Below are positions 1 to 7,160 of a stretch of DNA of 14,851 bases, one piece after another. The stretch covers positions 1 to 14,851 of the forward strand of contig JAJKIL010000281.1 of NCBI GenBank assembly GCA_021154515.1, in the 5' to 3' direction. Each line of letters begins with the position of its first letter. Position 1 is the first letter of the stretch. The DNA comes from Niastella sp. Lineage in GTDB: Bacteria > Bacteroidota > Bacteroidia > Chitinophagales > Chitinophagaceae. The notes beneath the pieces are model-generated. The model did no database searches and was not told the DNA's origin. It saw nothing but the letters and a program-made list of their open reading frames with translations. The position numbers were made by a program, and so were the translations under genes.

Positions 1-951
1 GCCTTAGGCGGTATCAATATTTCCAATCAAACCCAGGACATTGGCCTCGCCTTCAACAACCCGGCATTATTACGGCCTGTTATGCATACCCAGGCAAACA
101 TGGTTTTCAATTCTTTTTATGCCGGTATAAAGAACTATCATCTCATAGGGGGGTATCATGTTAATTCCCTTAACACCACTTTTGCAGCAGGTATTAATTA
201 TTTTAGTTATGGGTCGATAGCCGAAACCGATATGATGGGGAATGTGTCAGGCAACATGCGCCCGGTGGATTATGTAGCCCAGATCAGCGCCGCCCGGCAA
301 TATGGAGAGCGCTGGCATTACGGCGTTACGGCCAAATTCATCCATTCATCCTATGGCATTTATCGCTCATCGGGCATAGCTATGGATATCGGCATTGCCT
401 ATGCCGATTCCACTCATTTATGGCAGGCTTCCCTTGTGGCAAAGAATATGGGCGCGCAGTTAAAACAATATACCGGCAGCAGTAGTGGCGATCTGCCGTT
501 TGATCTGCAAGCGGGTATTTCAAAACGGCTGGCCCATGCACCGTTGCAATTTTCGTTAACAGTAAATCAGTTGCACCACTTTGATACTCGTTATAATGAC
601 ACTTTATTTAACAGTGAAACGGGTTTAGCACAGGATAGCAAAGAAAAAAAATATATATTTGACAAGTTTTTCAGACATGTGACCCTGGCTGTGCAATTAT
701 TTGTTGGTGATAAAATTGAAGTAACAGCCGGGTATAATTACCTCCGCCGCAAAGAACTGAACATAACAAACGCCGGCAACGGACTAAACGGCTTTTCAAT
801 GGGTGTTGGCGTGTTATTCAAAAAAATCCAGATCCGCTACGCGAGGAGTTATTATCAAAATAATTCTTCCTATAACCAATTCGGCTTAAACCTCAGGCTA
901 AACGACTATTTCGGCTCAGGCGGATTATTGAACAGAGCAGGAAATAATTAA
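1..951 (+). CDS. porQ: Type IX secretion system protein PorQ, 5'-truncated
   Basis: Frame 1 is open from the first base, so the gene begins upstream of the window; 316 C-terminal residues are present. The visible protein starts with ALGGINIS and an N-N-P-A-L-L stretch, as expected just after the signal peptide of PorQ-like proteins. It then shows alternating hydrophobic/aromatic strands typical of an outer-membrane beta-barrel. Near the C-terminus come YNYLRRKELNI, NAGNGLNGFSMGVGV and a final strand ending FGLNLRLNDYF, which I recognise from the PorQ family. PorQ is a component of the type IX secretion system of Bacteroidota and is thought to sit in the outer membrane as part of the attachment machinery for secreted proteins. 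An internal ATG at 82 lies inside the conserved part and is not the start. The following 123 nt to the next gene show no convincing terminator. Confidence 0.85.
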   Translation, partial: ALGGINISNQTQDIGLAFNNPALLRPVMHTQANMVFNSFYAGIKNYHLIGGYHVNSLNTTFAAGINYFSYGSIAETDMMGNVSGNMRPVDYVAQISAARQYGERWHYGVTAKFIHSSYGIYRSSGIAMDIGIAYADSTHLWQASLVAKNMGAQLKQYTGSSSGDLPFDLQAGISKRLAHAPLQFSLTVNQLHHFDTRYNDTLFNSETGLAQDSKEKKYIFDKFFRHVTLAVQLFVGDKIEVTAGYNYLRRKELNITNAGNGLNGFSMGVGVLFKKIQIRYARSYYQNNSSYNQFGLNLRLNDYFGSGGLLNRAGNN

Positions 952-1074
952 TTGTTTCCCCTTAATTTCTCTTAACCGCTTTCCTTGAACTTTTAAAATT
1001 TAAGGGTAATGGAAGTTTGTTTATCCCACAAAATCAGTAATCTTAATTTTCGCCATTAACTAAACCTTTTCTTA

Positions 1075-1482
1075 ATGATCAAAGTGATTATAGCAGATGA
1101 TCACAAATTAGTACGCGAGGCCTGGAACCTGCTGCTCAGCAGGGATAAAAGGCTGTCGATAATTGCCATCTGTGAAAACGGACGCCAGGTAATTGAAGCC
1201 TGCAAAACACTTTCACCCGACGTGGTATTAATGGACATCAATATGGAACCGGTGAGTGGTATTGAAGCAACCAGGGCCATCAGGGAGCATACTAATGAAA
1301 TTCGTATTATTGGCATTTCCGTTCATACCGATCTCCCTTACATCAATGCCCTTATGCATGCGGGCGCCAATGGATATGTTACCAAAAACTCTTCCGGTGA
1401 GGAAATGATCAAGGCTATTATGCTGGTGATGGAAGGGAAGCAATATTTCTGTAAAGAGATAGCGGATATAATTAATTCCTAA
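1075..1482 (+). CDS. Stand-alone response regulator receiver domain protein (no output domain)
   Basis: This 135-residue protein is a NarL/LuxR-type CheY-like receiver domain and nothing else. Visible key residues are the acidic pocket D8-D9 (IIADDH), the phospho-acceptor D54 (VVLMDINM), the switch Ser82 (IGISVH) and the conserved Lys104 (GYVTK). The usual C-terminal LuxR-type HTH, normally starting about 15 residues after this point, is absent. The frame stops at FCKEIADIINS, and only about 55 nt separate that stop from a terminator hairpin, so there is no room for a frameshifted HTH. It may act as a phosphate sink, a protein-protein regulator or part of a phosphorelay. No sensor kinase is adjacent. 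The ATG start at 1075 has no clear Shine-Dalgarno sequence, and a TAATTTTCG at 1045-1053 is only a weak promoter-like sequence. Confidence 0.88.
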   Translation: MIKVIIADDHKLVREAWNLLLSRDKRLSIIAICENGRQVIEACKTLSPDVVLMDINMEPVSGIEATRAIREHTNEIRIIGISVHTDLPYINALMHAGANGYVTKNSSGEEMIKAIMLVMEGKQYFCKEIADIINS

Positions 1483-1537
1483 CGCGAAGTTGAAGGGCTG
1501 AAGTAGGAGGTAAGAAATTCAAGATTCATATAATAAG

Positions 1538-1572
1538 AAAAGGATCACCTGTATAACAGATGATCCTTTTTT
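1538..1572. terminator. Bidirectional intrinsic terminator between the response regulator and bioB
   Basis: AAAAGGATCA at 1538-1547 pairs perfectly with TGATCCTTTT at 1561-1570, and CTG/CAG inside (1549-1551 and 1557-1559) extends the hairpin. The 5' arm begins with an A run and the 3' arm ends in six T (1567-1572), so it can terminate transcription from both sides. It sits between two convergent genes, as expected. Confidence 0.85.
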
Positions 1573-1610
1573 AGTATTGTTTATCTTACTTCCTTCTTGT
1601 TTCGGCTGTT

Positions 1611-2585
1611 CTATCCAACCAGCTCTTTTTCTTCCTTAAAAGCCTCACGCGGTGTAATTCCCAACAAATTAAACATGGCCTGGTCCTCATCAAAACTGGG
1701 GTTAGGCGTGGTCAGTAATTTCTCCCCGGTAAAGATGGAGTTGGCGCCGGCCATAAAGCACAGGGCCTGGTCCGAAACGCTCATGGTAGCCCGGCCTGCA
1801 CTCAAACGCACCATGGCTTTGGGCATCAGAATACGGGCGGTAGCGATCATTTTCACCATATCCCAAACATCAACTTTCTGATTGTTTTCGAGCGGCGTAC
1901 CGGCTACAGCCACCAGTGCATTAATGGGCACACTTTCCGGATGCTCAGGCAGGGTGCTAAGGGTATGCAGCATTTTAACACGGTCGGCATGAGTTTCGCC
2001 CAAACCAACAATACCACCACAGCAAACGGAAATACCGGCCTTACGAACATTGTCCAGTGTTTCCAGGCGGTCGTTATAAGTGCGGGTAGTAATGATCTCG
2101 GTATAATATTCTTTAGAAGTATCCAGGTTGTGGTTGTAGGCATATAAACCTGCATCCGCCAGTTTTTTGGCTTGTGTTTCGGTAAGCATGCCCAGGGTGC
2201 AGCATACTTCCATCCCCATTTCATTAACACCTTTTACCATGTCAATTACGCGGTCGAAGTCGCGGTTATCTCTCACTTCACGCCAGGCGGCGCCCATGCA
2301 AAAACGGGTTGAACCGGCTGCTTTTGCCTTGGCGGCATATTCCAGCACCTGGTCTTTTTGCATTAAAGCATGTACATCAACACCTGTACTGTAGCGGGCT
2401 GCCTGCGGACAATAAGCACAGTCCTCCGAACAACCTCCGGTTTTTATAGAAAGCAGGGTGCAAACCTGTACTTCTCCTGTGTCGTTGTACTGCCTGTGTA
2501 TGGTGGCAGCACGATAAATGAGCTCAAGCAAGGGGGTATTGTAGATTTCCTGTATTTCTTCAATCTTCCAGTCGTTTCTAATCAT
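1611..2585 (-). CDS. bioB: Biotin synthase (radical SAM)
   Basis: BioB inserts sulfur into dethiobiotin to make biotin, the last step of biotin synthesis, in the cytoplasm. The 324-residue product has the normal length. The radical-SAM cluster motif CxxxCxxC is C52-C56-C59 (GGCSEDCAYCPQ). The ligands of the second [2Fe-2S] cluster are also present: C96 (RFCMGAA), C128 (EVCCTLG), C188 (SVCCGGIVGLGE) and R260 (VRLSAGR), at positions almost identical to those of the E. coli enzyme. The start ATG at 2585 gives MIRNDWKIEEIQEIYNTPL, which matches the usual N-terminal helix. No other bio gene is adjacent, so bioB stands alone here, as is common in Bacteroidota. It has its own candidate promoter and converges on the response regulator gene with a shared terminator. 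Confidence 0.97.
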   Translation of the reverse strand: MIRNDWKIEEIQEIYNTPLLELIYRAATIHRQYNDTGEVQVCTLLSIKTGGCSEDCAYCPQAARYSTGVDVHALMQKDQVLEYAAKAKAAGSTRFCMGAAWREVRDNRDFDRVIDMVKGVNEMGMEVCCTLGMLTETQAKKLADAGLYAYNHNLDTSKEYYTEIITTRTYNDRLETLDNVRKAGISVCCGGIVGLGETHADRVKMLHTLSTLPEHPESVPINALVAVAGTPLENNQKVDVWDMVKMIATARILMPKAMVRLSAGRATMSVSDQALCFMAGANSIFTGEKLLTTPNPSFDEDQAMFNLLGITPREAFKEEKELVG

Positions 2586-2594
2586 GCGGTTTTC

Positions 2595-2616
2595 ATTTAA
2601 TTAATGGGAATTAAAT
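2595..2616. promoter_or_regulatory. Perfect 8-bp inverted repeat in the bioB leader
   Basis: ATTTAATT (2595-2602) and AATTAAAT (2609-2616) are exact inverted copies with a 6-nt spacer. They lie in the untranslated leader 10-31 nt upstream of the bioB start codon and just downstream of the candidate promoter. The position would suit an operator or an mRNA structure near the ribosome site. It does not resemble the BirA operator (TTGTAACC type). The sequence is AT-rich, so chance is possible. Confidence 0.35.
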
Positions 2617-2622
2617 TAATGG

Positions 2623-2652
2623 CGAAGATACATTGTTGAACGTTTTATACAA
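2623..2652 (-). promoter_or_regulatory. Candidate Bacteroidota sigma-A promoter of bioB
   Basis: Read on the minus strand, TTG (2652-2650) is followed after 19 nt by TATCTTCG (2630-2623), one mismatch from the Bacteroidota -7 box TAnnTTTG. Spacing and position about 40 nt upstream of the bioB ATG both fit. It was inferred from the motif only. Confidence 0.45.
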
Positions 2653-2660
2653 CTTTTAGT

Positions 2661-4166
2661 TCAGTTGGCGATTGAATCCTTTTTATCCATTATATAGATA
2701 GATGAATCTTTCAGGAGCGGCAGATTTTGCTTAAACAGTTTATTAAACACCACCCTGAACTGGTTAACGCCTGAGATGCTGTCGTACAACCCTTTATAAT
2801 CGTTATCCGGGTAATACACCGCGTTCAGGTTCTGAAAATAGCGTACCGGGAATACCTCTTTGGTGGAGTCCCTGTTGCCATGATCGCCCATAAGAATGAT
2901 CACGGCCGAAGGATTCTGTTGCTGAATAGCGGTTATCATTTCCCTGATGCGGCTATTGGCATAAGTTACATATTCCAGGTAGGCCGAAATGGGAAAGCTG
3001 GTGTTTTCCCGGGTAATGGTGGCTATATCTTTCAGGTTGCCGTTTTTGTCGTAATAATAGGGATTGTGTGGCAGGTAAAAATGGGCGTACACGAAACGCG
3101 GCCGGGTGCTTTTGACAGCCGCGCTTGTTTTTACCAGTTCAATGAACCGCTGGTTATTATGATTGGCGTTCATAATATCACCACCCCAAAACCATTTAAA
3201 CGGATACCATTTAGCCAACTTCAAGCCAATATCCTTTCGCAAATAGGCCAACATCGTTCGTTCAGTGATTAACCTGGTGTTCAGGGGCAGAAAGTCCTGT
3301 TCAACAAGGGAAGGGTGCCCGGCCAGGTTAAAAATGGAGTAGTTCACAATATCATAACCCGCTGCACTCAGTTTTTTTATCACTTCGTTATTACGGATCA
3401 GCGTTTCGCAGTTATTATAATCATTCAGGGTTACCTGCCCTGGGTGCTCTATGCCTTGCAAATACGACATATTCAGGATAGAGGCCATTGAAAAGGGCGT
3501 GAAATTATAATTGGACCGGCTGTGGGCCTGGATGCTGAATTTTCTTTGTAACAGAAAACTGTCAAGGTGGTTATGAAACTGGTACCATTGCGCCAGGGCC
3601 ACGGTGCTGGCATACGCATCCATTAACAGAAAATAAATGTCGGGTTTATTACAGCTGTCGCACGGCTGATAGGTATTGTTCTTTGCAAATGAGTAAACTG
3701 ATAACCCGGGATCATTAGGGCGAAAGTTTTTTGACACAAGACTACCAACATCAACAAGAATATAAAAGATTAACAACAGGTTCAAAAACACTGTAAGCCG
3801 TTTAAAGGATTTATTGGTCTTTTTCAGGTATACAATAACAGCAATAACTAGTATGAAGAATACACTAAACAGTACTATGTATTTACTGAAAAAAGGCGCA
3901 GCATGTGCTTTTAAAAAATCAAATAGGACGCCAAAGAAAAAATAGCTGGCCATTATCAAAAAGGCCGCCAGCGCTGCTTTGGGTATATTGCGAAGGAACA
4001 ACCAGCATATTACTGCCACCACAAGGGAACCTGCCGTATAAACAAGGGCTAACAAGGCGCCTTCGCCCGGGCTGATAAAACCATAATTTTCGAGGTAGCC
4101 GTGTAGTACAAAAAATACAGGGAGTAAGATCAGGTAAACAGCATACGAATGCAGTTTTGAAAACAT
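2661..4166 (-). CDS. Membrane-anchored alkaline-phosphatase/sulfatase-superfamily protein
   Basis: The 501-residue protein has about five membrane helices in its N-terminal third (roughly residues 8-28, 37-58, 65-85, 96-114 and 124-143). An extracytoplasmic catalytic domain of the alkaline phosphatase/sulfatase superfamily follows. This layout matches lipoteichoic-acid synthase or phosphoethanolamine-transferase-like enzymes. Candidate metal-site residues are D183 (YFLLMDAYAS), H362/H367 (VYAHFYLPHNPYY) and D428-H429 (LMGDHGNRD). T223 in the NFTPFSMAS segment is a plausible nucleophile, but this is inferred from its position. The sulfatase formylglycine motif CxPxR was not seen, so a phospho-group transfer or hydrolysis is more likely than sulfate ester cleavage. 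It is the last gene of a three-gene operon: its ATG lies 3 nt after the stop of the methyltransferase gene, so the two are probably translationally coupled. The substrate is unknown. Confidence 0.8.
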   Translation of the reverse strand: MFSKLHSYAVYLILLPVFFVLHGYLENYGFISPGEGALLALVYTAGSLVVAVICWLFLRNIPKAALAAFLIMASYFFFGVLFDFLKAHAAPFFSKYIVLFSVFFILVIAVIVYLKKTNKSFKRLTVFLNLLLIFYILVDVGSLVSKNFRPNDPGLSVYSFAKNNTYQPCDSCNKPDIYFLLMDAYASTVALAQWYQFHNHLDSFLLQRKFSIQAHSRSNYNFTPFSMASILNMSYLQGIEHPGQVTLNDYNNCETLIRNNEVIKKLSAAGYDIVNYSIFNLAGHPSLVEQDFLPLNTRLITERTMLAYLRKDIGLKLAKWYPFKWFWGGDIMNANHNNQRFIELVKTSAAVKSTRPRFVYAHFYLPHNPYYYDKNGNLKDIATITRENTSFPISAYLEYVTYANSRIREMITAIQQQNPSAVIILMGDHGNRDSTKEVFPVRYFQNLNAVYYPDNDYKGLYDSISGVNQFRVVFNKLFKQNLPLLKDSSIYIMDKKDSIAN

Positions 4167-4169
4167 AGG

Positions 4170-5546
4170 CTATTTTCTTTTCATTCTGTATAAGGTTCTG
4201 CTGGTACCCACTACAGCCTTCTTCTCAAGAGTATCAAAGTATTTTGAAAAATATTGCTCAAAATTGGCCTGATCGTAATCGACAAATGTATCGGGCCTGG
4301 TTGCCAGCATCTGCTTCACTTTTTCATCTTCTTTCGGCACAAATTCAATGATCAGTTCAGGCGCAATGTCGTTAAAGTAGTCGGCCAGTACGGGCATCGA
4401 GATATTCTTGCCAATAACCAGGTGGTGAACAAGGGCCAGCGCCGCTACCAAATCGGTTTTAATGCGATCGTGAAATGCAGCCCGTTCCTGGTTGTGAAAC
4501 CCAATGGCGGGGGAGGGGTTGGCTATATCCAACATTAATGGCAATATATTCTGAATGTTTTTTTGCTTTACCTCCTGGTACAGCCTTGAAATACACCGGT
4601 TGTCTGAATCGGTGGCTATTACCTGCATATTGTGGCTGGCGAATAACCGCGAGAAATACCCATCATTAGCGCCAAGGTCCAGCACGCTGCGGGCATTGGT
4701 TTGCTGGCAAAACTCCCGGATGATCTTTTCTTTCTCCTGCAAATATTCCTTACTCAGAATGGTGTCTTCGTAGTAATTGCTCCAGGTTGTTTTATACGTT
4801 TTGTTTGCCGGGAAATTGGTAATGATGTTGGTAAGATGGCTGATCACATCCAGCAGTTTCTTTTTACTGAATGTGGCGGCAGTGTGTTTGTTGTTGGCCC
4901 GTGGGCTGGTGGTAGCCGAGTGTTGCAGGTACACATGCAACCATACACCCAGGCTCAAACGGCTTTTTAACGGCAACAGCTTAGCCACAAAATCAACCGG
5001 AATGCCATCGATATAGGTGCTGAGTATTTTTTGAATATCTGTTTTCAGGTAATGTTCCAGGTATAAAGGGAACAGAAAACATTGACAGAACTGCCGGTAC
5101 GCGATCCAGGGTTGTTTGGGATCGTAGGTATCGAACGAAAGCGTGTCAATAAATACCGGCTTTCCCTTGTGGAATTGAATATTGTAGGGCGTGGCATCTT
5201 TCAGGATCATGCCATGCTGTAAAGCTGTTTTTAGTACGGAAAGCGTGAGCAGGGCCGCATCCTGCAGCTGTTCAAAACACCATTCGTAGGGATAGCTGAT
5301 AGGGGAAATGGGTTCGGGAAGCAGGGTAGTGTACCACTCCGACATACCCGTTTTATTGTCTGCCACTTCCTCATGGGCAATAAGTTGATTGCGGTCAACC
5401 AGCTGTTTGTACAAACCTGAGTCCAGCAGCTGACGGTATTGCGCGGCGTAAAATTGATTTACCTGCCGGTATATTTTCCCTTCCGATTCAAATACAAAGC
5501 CCGAGGGGTCTTTAAATGAGGAAGGATGGCGTGTATAGGTTGTCAT
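4170..5546 (-). CDS. Two-domain protein: kinase-like N-terminal half plus class I SAM-dependent methyltransferase (NoeA-like)
   Basis: The C-terminal half (about residues 280-458) is a Rossmann-type methyltransferase. Motif I is SVLDLGANDGYFSRLF (287-302), the following acidic strand is VIATDSD (309-315), and later come LMLDIA and LVAALALVHHLV. The N-terminal half is less usual. SGFVFESEGKIYRQV (15-29) resembles a hairpin with a basic residue. HGMILKDATPYNIQF (111-125) followed by FIDTLSFD resembles the catalytic loop and metal Asp of aminoglycoside phosphotransferase/kinase folds (D117, N122, D134). The overall architecture recalls proteins annotated as SAM-dependent methyltransferase or nodulation protein NoeA; I see this family resemblance but no known substrate. 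Its ATG overlaps the stop of the upstream small gene (ATGA), and the next gene follows after 3 nt, so it is the middle gene of a coupled operon. Confidence 0.85.
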   Translation of the reverse strand: MTTYTRHPSSFKDPSGFVFESEGKIYRQVNQFYAAQYRQLLDSGLYKQLVDRNQLIAHEEVADNKTGMSEWYTTLLPEPISPISYPYEWCFEQLQDAALLTLSVLKTALQHGMILKDATPYNIQFHKGKPVFIDTLSFDTYDPKQPWIAYRQFCQCFLFPLYLEHYLKTDIQKILSTYIDGIPVDFVAKLLPLKSRLSLGVWLHVYLQHSATTSPRANNKHTAATFSKKKLLDVISHLTNIITNFPANKTYKTTWSNYYEDTILSKEYLQEKEKIIREFCQQTNARSVLDLGANDGYFSRLFASHNMQVIATDSDNRCISRLYQEVKQKNIQNILPLMLDIANPSPAIGFHNQERAAFHDRIKTDLVAALALVHHLVIGKNISMPVLADYFNDIAPELIIEFVPKEDEKVKQMLATRPDTFVDYDQANFEQYFSKYFDTLEKKAVVGTSRTLYRMKRK

Positions 5547-5701
5547 TTAGCGATATCCTCTCCCTCAGTATCTTCTTTTTTAGGCTTCCAGAAGAAAGCC
5601 TTTACCTTCCACCATATATTTTTAAAGTAGAACAATGCTCCTAATATAGCGGCAATAATTACCTGAATAAGGTAACTGCCACTGCCCGGATCTATATACA
5701 T
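5543..5701 (-). CDS. Small membrane protein with YIDPGSGS motif
   Basis: This 52-residue reading frame is too short for usual cut-offs. It begins MYIDPGSGSYLIQ, continues with a hydrophobic helix at about residues 10-26 (ending GALFYF), then a basic/aromatic stretch (KNIWWKVKAFFWKPKK) and an acidic tail (EDTEGEDIAK). One membrane span with a positive juxtamembrane segment is therefore predicted. The stop TGA overlaps the ATG of the methyltransferase gene (ATGA), a strong sign that it is translated and coupled. I recognise the I-D-P-G-(S/T)-G-S start followed by one helix as recurring in small uncharacterised bacterial proteins, but no function is known to me. Its constant linkage to the two downstream envelope-type genes would suggest a membrane anchor or scaffold for them. 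It is the first gene of the operon. Confidence 0.85.
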   Translation of the reverse strand: MYIDPGSGSYLIQVIIAAILGALFYFKNIWWKVKAFFWKPKKEDTEGEDIAK

Positions 5702-5830
5702 CAAAAAGATTTTGGCTAACACTTTTAAAATTTGGGAATAAAAGTAAAAAAGATATCAGAACGAAAAAAAATATTTAATTTTCTCGATCTAATAAAACGT
5801 TTTTTCAACCTGGATAGTATTTTTCCCAAA

Positions 5831-7141
5831 ATGATCATAAAAACAACTGGTAGTAGGAAGGCCTGGAGAAAAGGGTTTATAAGCTTTTTACTGCTTTTTC
5901 TTTTGGTGGCAATGTCGAATTGGTTTGCAAGGAAAAAAATGGATTATTCGTATGCCGACCTTCCAGGCTATAATCAGCTATACGAAACAAAGGAACAAAC
6001 ACGAATCACCTGCCTGACCGATAACAAAAACGGTTCAATTTCCATTGCTTTTGCTGGCAAAGCCCTTCGTAAGCAGAACGATTTCAGGGTTTACCAAAAA
6101 GATTCCTTATTGGCTACAGGGAAGGCGGAAAACTGTACGTTTCAACCACTCCTGGGCACCAGGGAATATAATATCAGGATCAATGAAGCTGCCGGGTATG
6201 TAACTTTTACATTAAACAATACGCCCGATTCCCTGTACCGCATTTTTGGTAACAGCAGTACCGTAACCTTCGAAATAACCGGTTCCAATGTACCTGTTGC
6301 ACCCAATGATTTATACAGTATTACCGATTGGGCAATTAGTTATGATGATCAGCCTGAAACGGAGAAAAAAGCGGTCGATAACTATTTAAGGGATTCTATA
6401 CATATTATGCCTGCCGAAGCTACCGCCGAACGCATTCTAAAAATATCGGATTTCATTTTGCAACGGGTTAAGGGTATGGATGGTGTTCCTTCAGATTCTA
6501 TGTCGCAGTTATCGCCGGTAAATCAATTAAAATGTGCCCAGTCGGGCCGGTCAAAAATATGGTGCGGCATCTACACGCGTATCTTTTGTTTTTTTGCAAA
6601 CAGGGCGGGGATACCGGCGCGGGTCATCGATTGTGGCAATACCAGGGCTGGAATTTCAGGCGGCTCGCATGTGTTTAGCGAGGTATATCTGAAAGAATAT
6701 AACAGCTGGGCATATGTTGATCTGTTGGCAAAAACGGTGTTTGTTAAAAAAGGAGATCGGTATTTGAATGTTATAGACGTGCAGCGACTGTTAAAATATC
6801 CTATTAATGATCCTGATCTGACAACGTGTTATTTTAATGGAGATAGTATTGTTCAAACACCTTATAACCAGGTGGCCTCAACGGCCCTGGGGTATTTTCA
6901 CCGCAACAATTCGTTTCGTTTCTATTTCAGTGATTTTTTTAAAATACAAAACCCAAAAAGCAGCTTCGAACGGTTTATTAAAATATTTTACCCAAAGCCT
7001 TATTATGCGGTGTATGGCGATAATACCGGGACCGGACGATCACAATTTGTCTTTAGAATAATAAGTACTTTTTCAATGGTCTTCTTCCTTGGGTTTTGTA
7101 TCTTTTTTGGCTTAAAATGGCTCAGGCAAAGAGCTGCCTGA
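5831..7141 (+). CDS. Membrane-anchored transglutaminase-like protein
   Basis: With the ATG at 5831 the product has 436 residues. An N-terminal membrane helix (about 15-29) follows a basic start, then comes a long extracytoplasmic region with a beta-sandwich-like part (about 55-150) and a transglutaminase-like core. The putative catalytic triad is C245 (KIWCGIYTRIF), H280 (GGSHVFSEVYL) and D297 (WAYVDLLA), with the typical RAGIPARVID segment at 258-267. A second membrane helix lies near the C-terminus (about 408-428) with a basic tail. Such domains act as proteases, peptidases or cross-linkers in the envelope; the substrate is unknown. The frame could be extended to a TTG at 5732. That stretch is very AT-rich, rich in Lys/Phe/Ile and unlike the rest, so I place the start at 5831. 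The gene is divergent from the three-gene operon. Confidence 0.8.
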   Translation: MIIKTTGSRKAWRKGFISFLLLFLLVAMSNWFARKKMDYSYADLPGYNQLYETKEQTRITCLTDNKNGSISIAFAGKALRKQNDFRVYQKDSLLATGKAENCTFQPLLGTREYNIRINEAAGYVTFTLNNTPDSLYRIFGNSSTVTFEITGSNVPVAPNDLYSITDWAISYDDQPETEKKAVDNYLRDSIHIMPAEATAERILKISDFILQRVKGMDGVPSDSMSQLSPVNQLKCAQSGRSKIWCGIYTRIFCFFANRAGIPARVIDCGNTRAGISGGSHVFSEVYLKEYNSWAYVDLLAKTVFVKKGDRYLNVIDVQRLLKYPINDPDLTTCYFNGDSIVQTPYNQVASTALGYFHRNNSFRFYFSDFFKIQNPKSSFERFIKIFYPKPYYAVYGDNTGTGRSQFVFRIISTFSMVFFLGFCIFFGLKWLRQRAA

Positions 7142-7160
7142 GCGCATGGCAGCTTATTTT
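7131..7160. terminator. Hairpin terminator at a convergent junction, with the stop codon in the loop
   Basis: AGCTGCC (7132-7138) pairs exactly with GGCAGCT (7148-7154), and a G-T pair adds to the base. The 9-nt loop holds the TGA stop of the transglutaminase-like gene (7139-7141). TTATTTTT follows on the plus strand and a short A run (AAA, 7128-7130) precedes it. The convergent M42 gene ends at 7160, so the structure probably serves both genes, more convincingly the plus-strand one. Confidence 0.65.

Noticed and set aside
953..1074. Terminator for porQ formed by CCCTTAA and TTAAGGG
   Set aside because: The arms are about 40 nt apart, the stem is short and AT-rich, and no T tract follows.
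1483..1537. Possible frameshifted HTH domain behind the receiver domain
   Set aside because: About 55 nt before the terminator are too few for a domain of roughly 60 residues, and no HTH-like residues are seen in any frame.
3500..3700. Sulfatase assignment with formylglycine site for the membrane enzyme
   Set aside because: No C/S-x-P-x-R motif is present after the first metal Asp, so a true sulfatase is not supported; only superfamily membership is claimed.
5732..5830. N-terminal extension of the transglutaminase-like protein from a TTG
   Set aside because: The extra 33 codons are AT-rich, precede a normal signal-anchor start and would leave only 30 nt for two divergent promoters.
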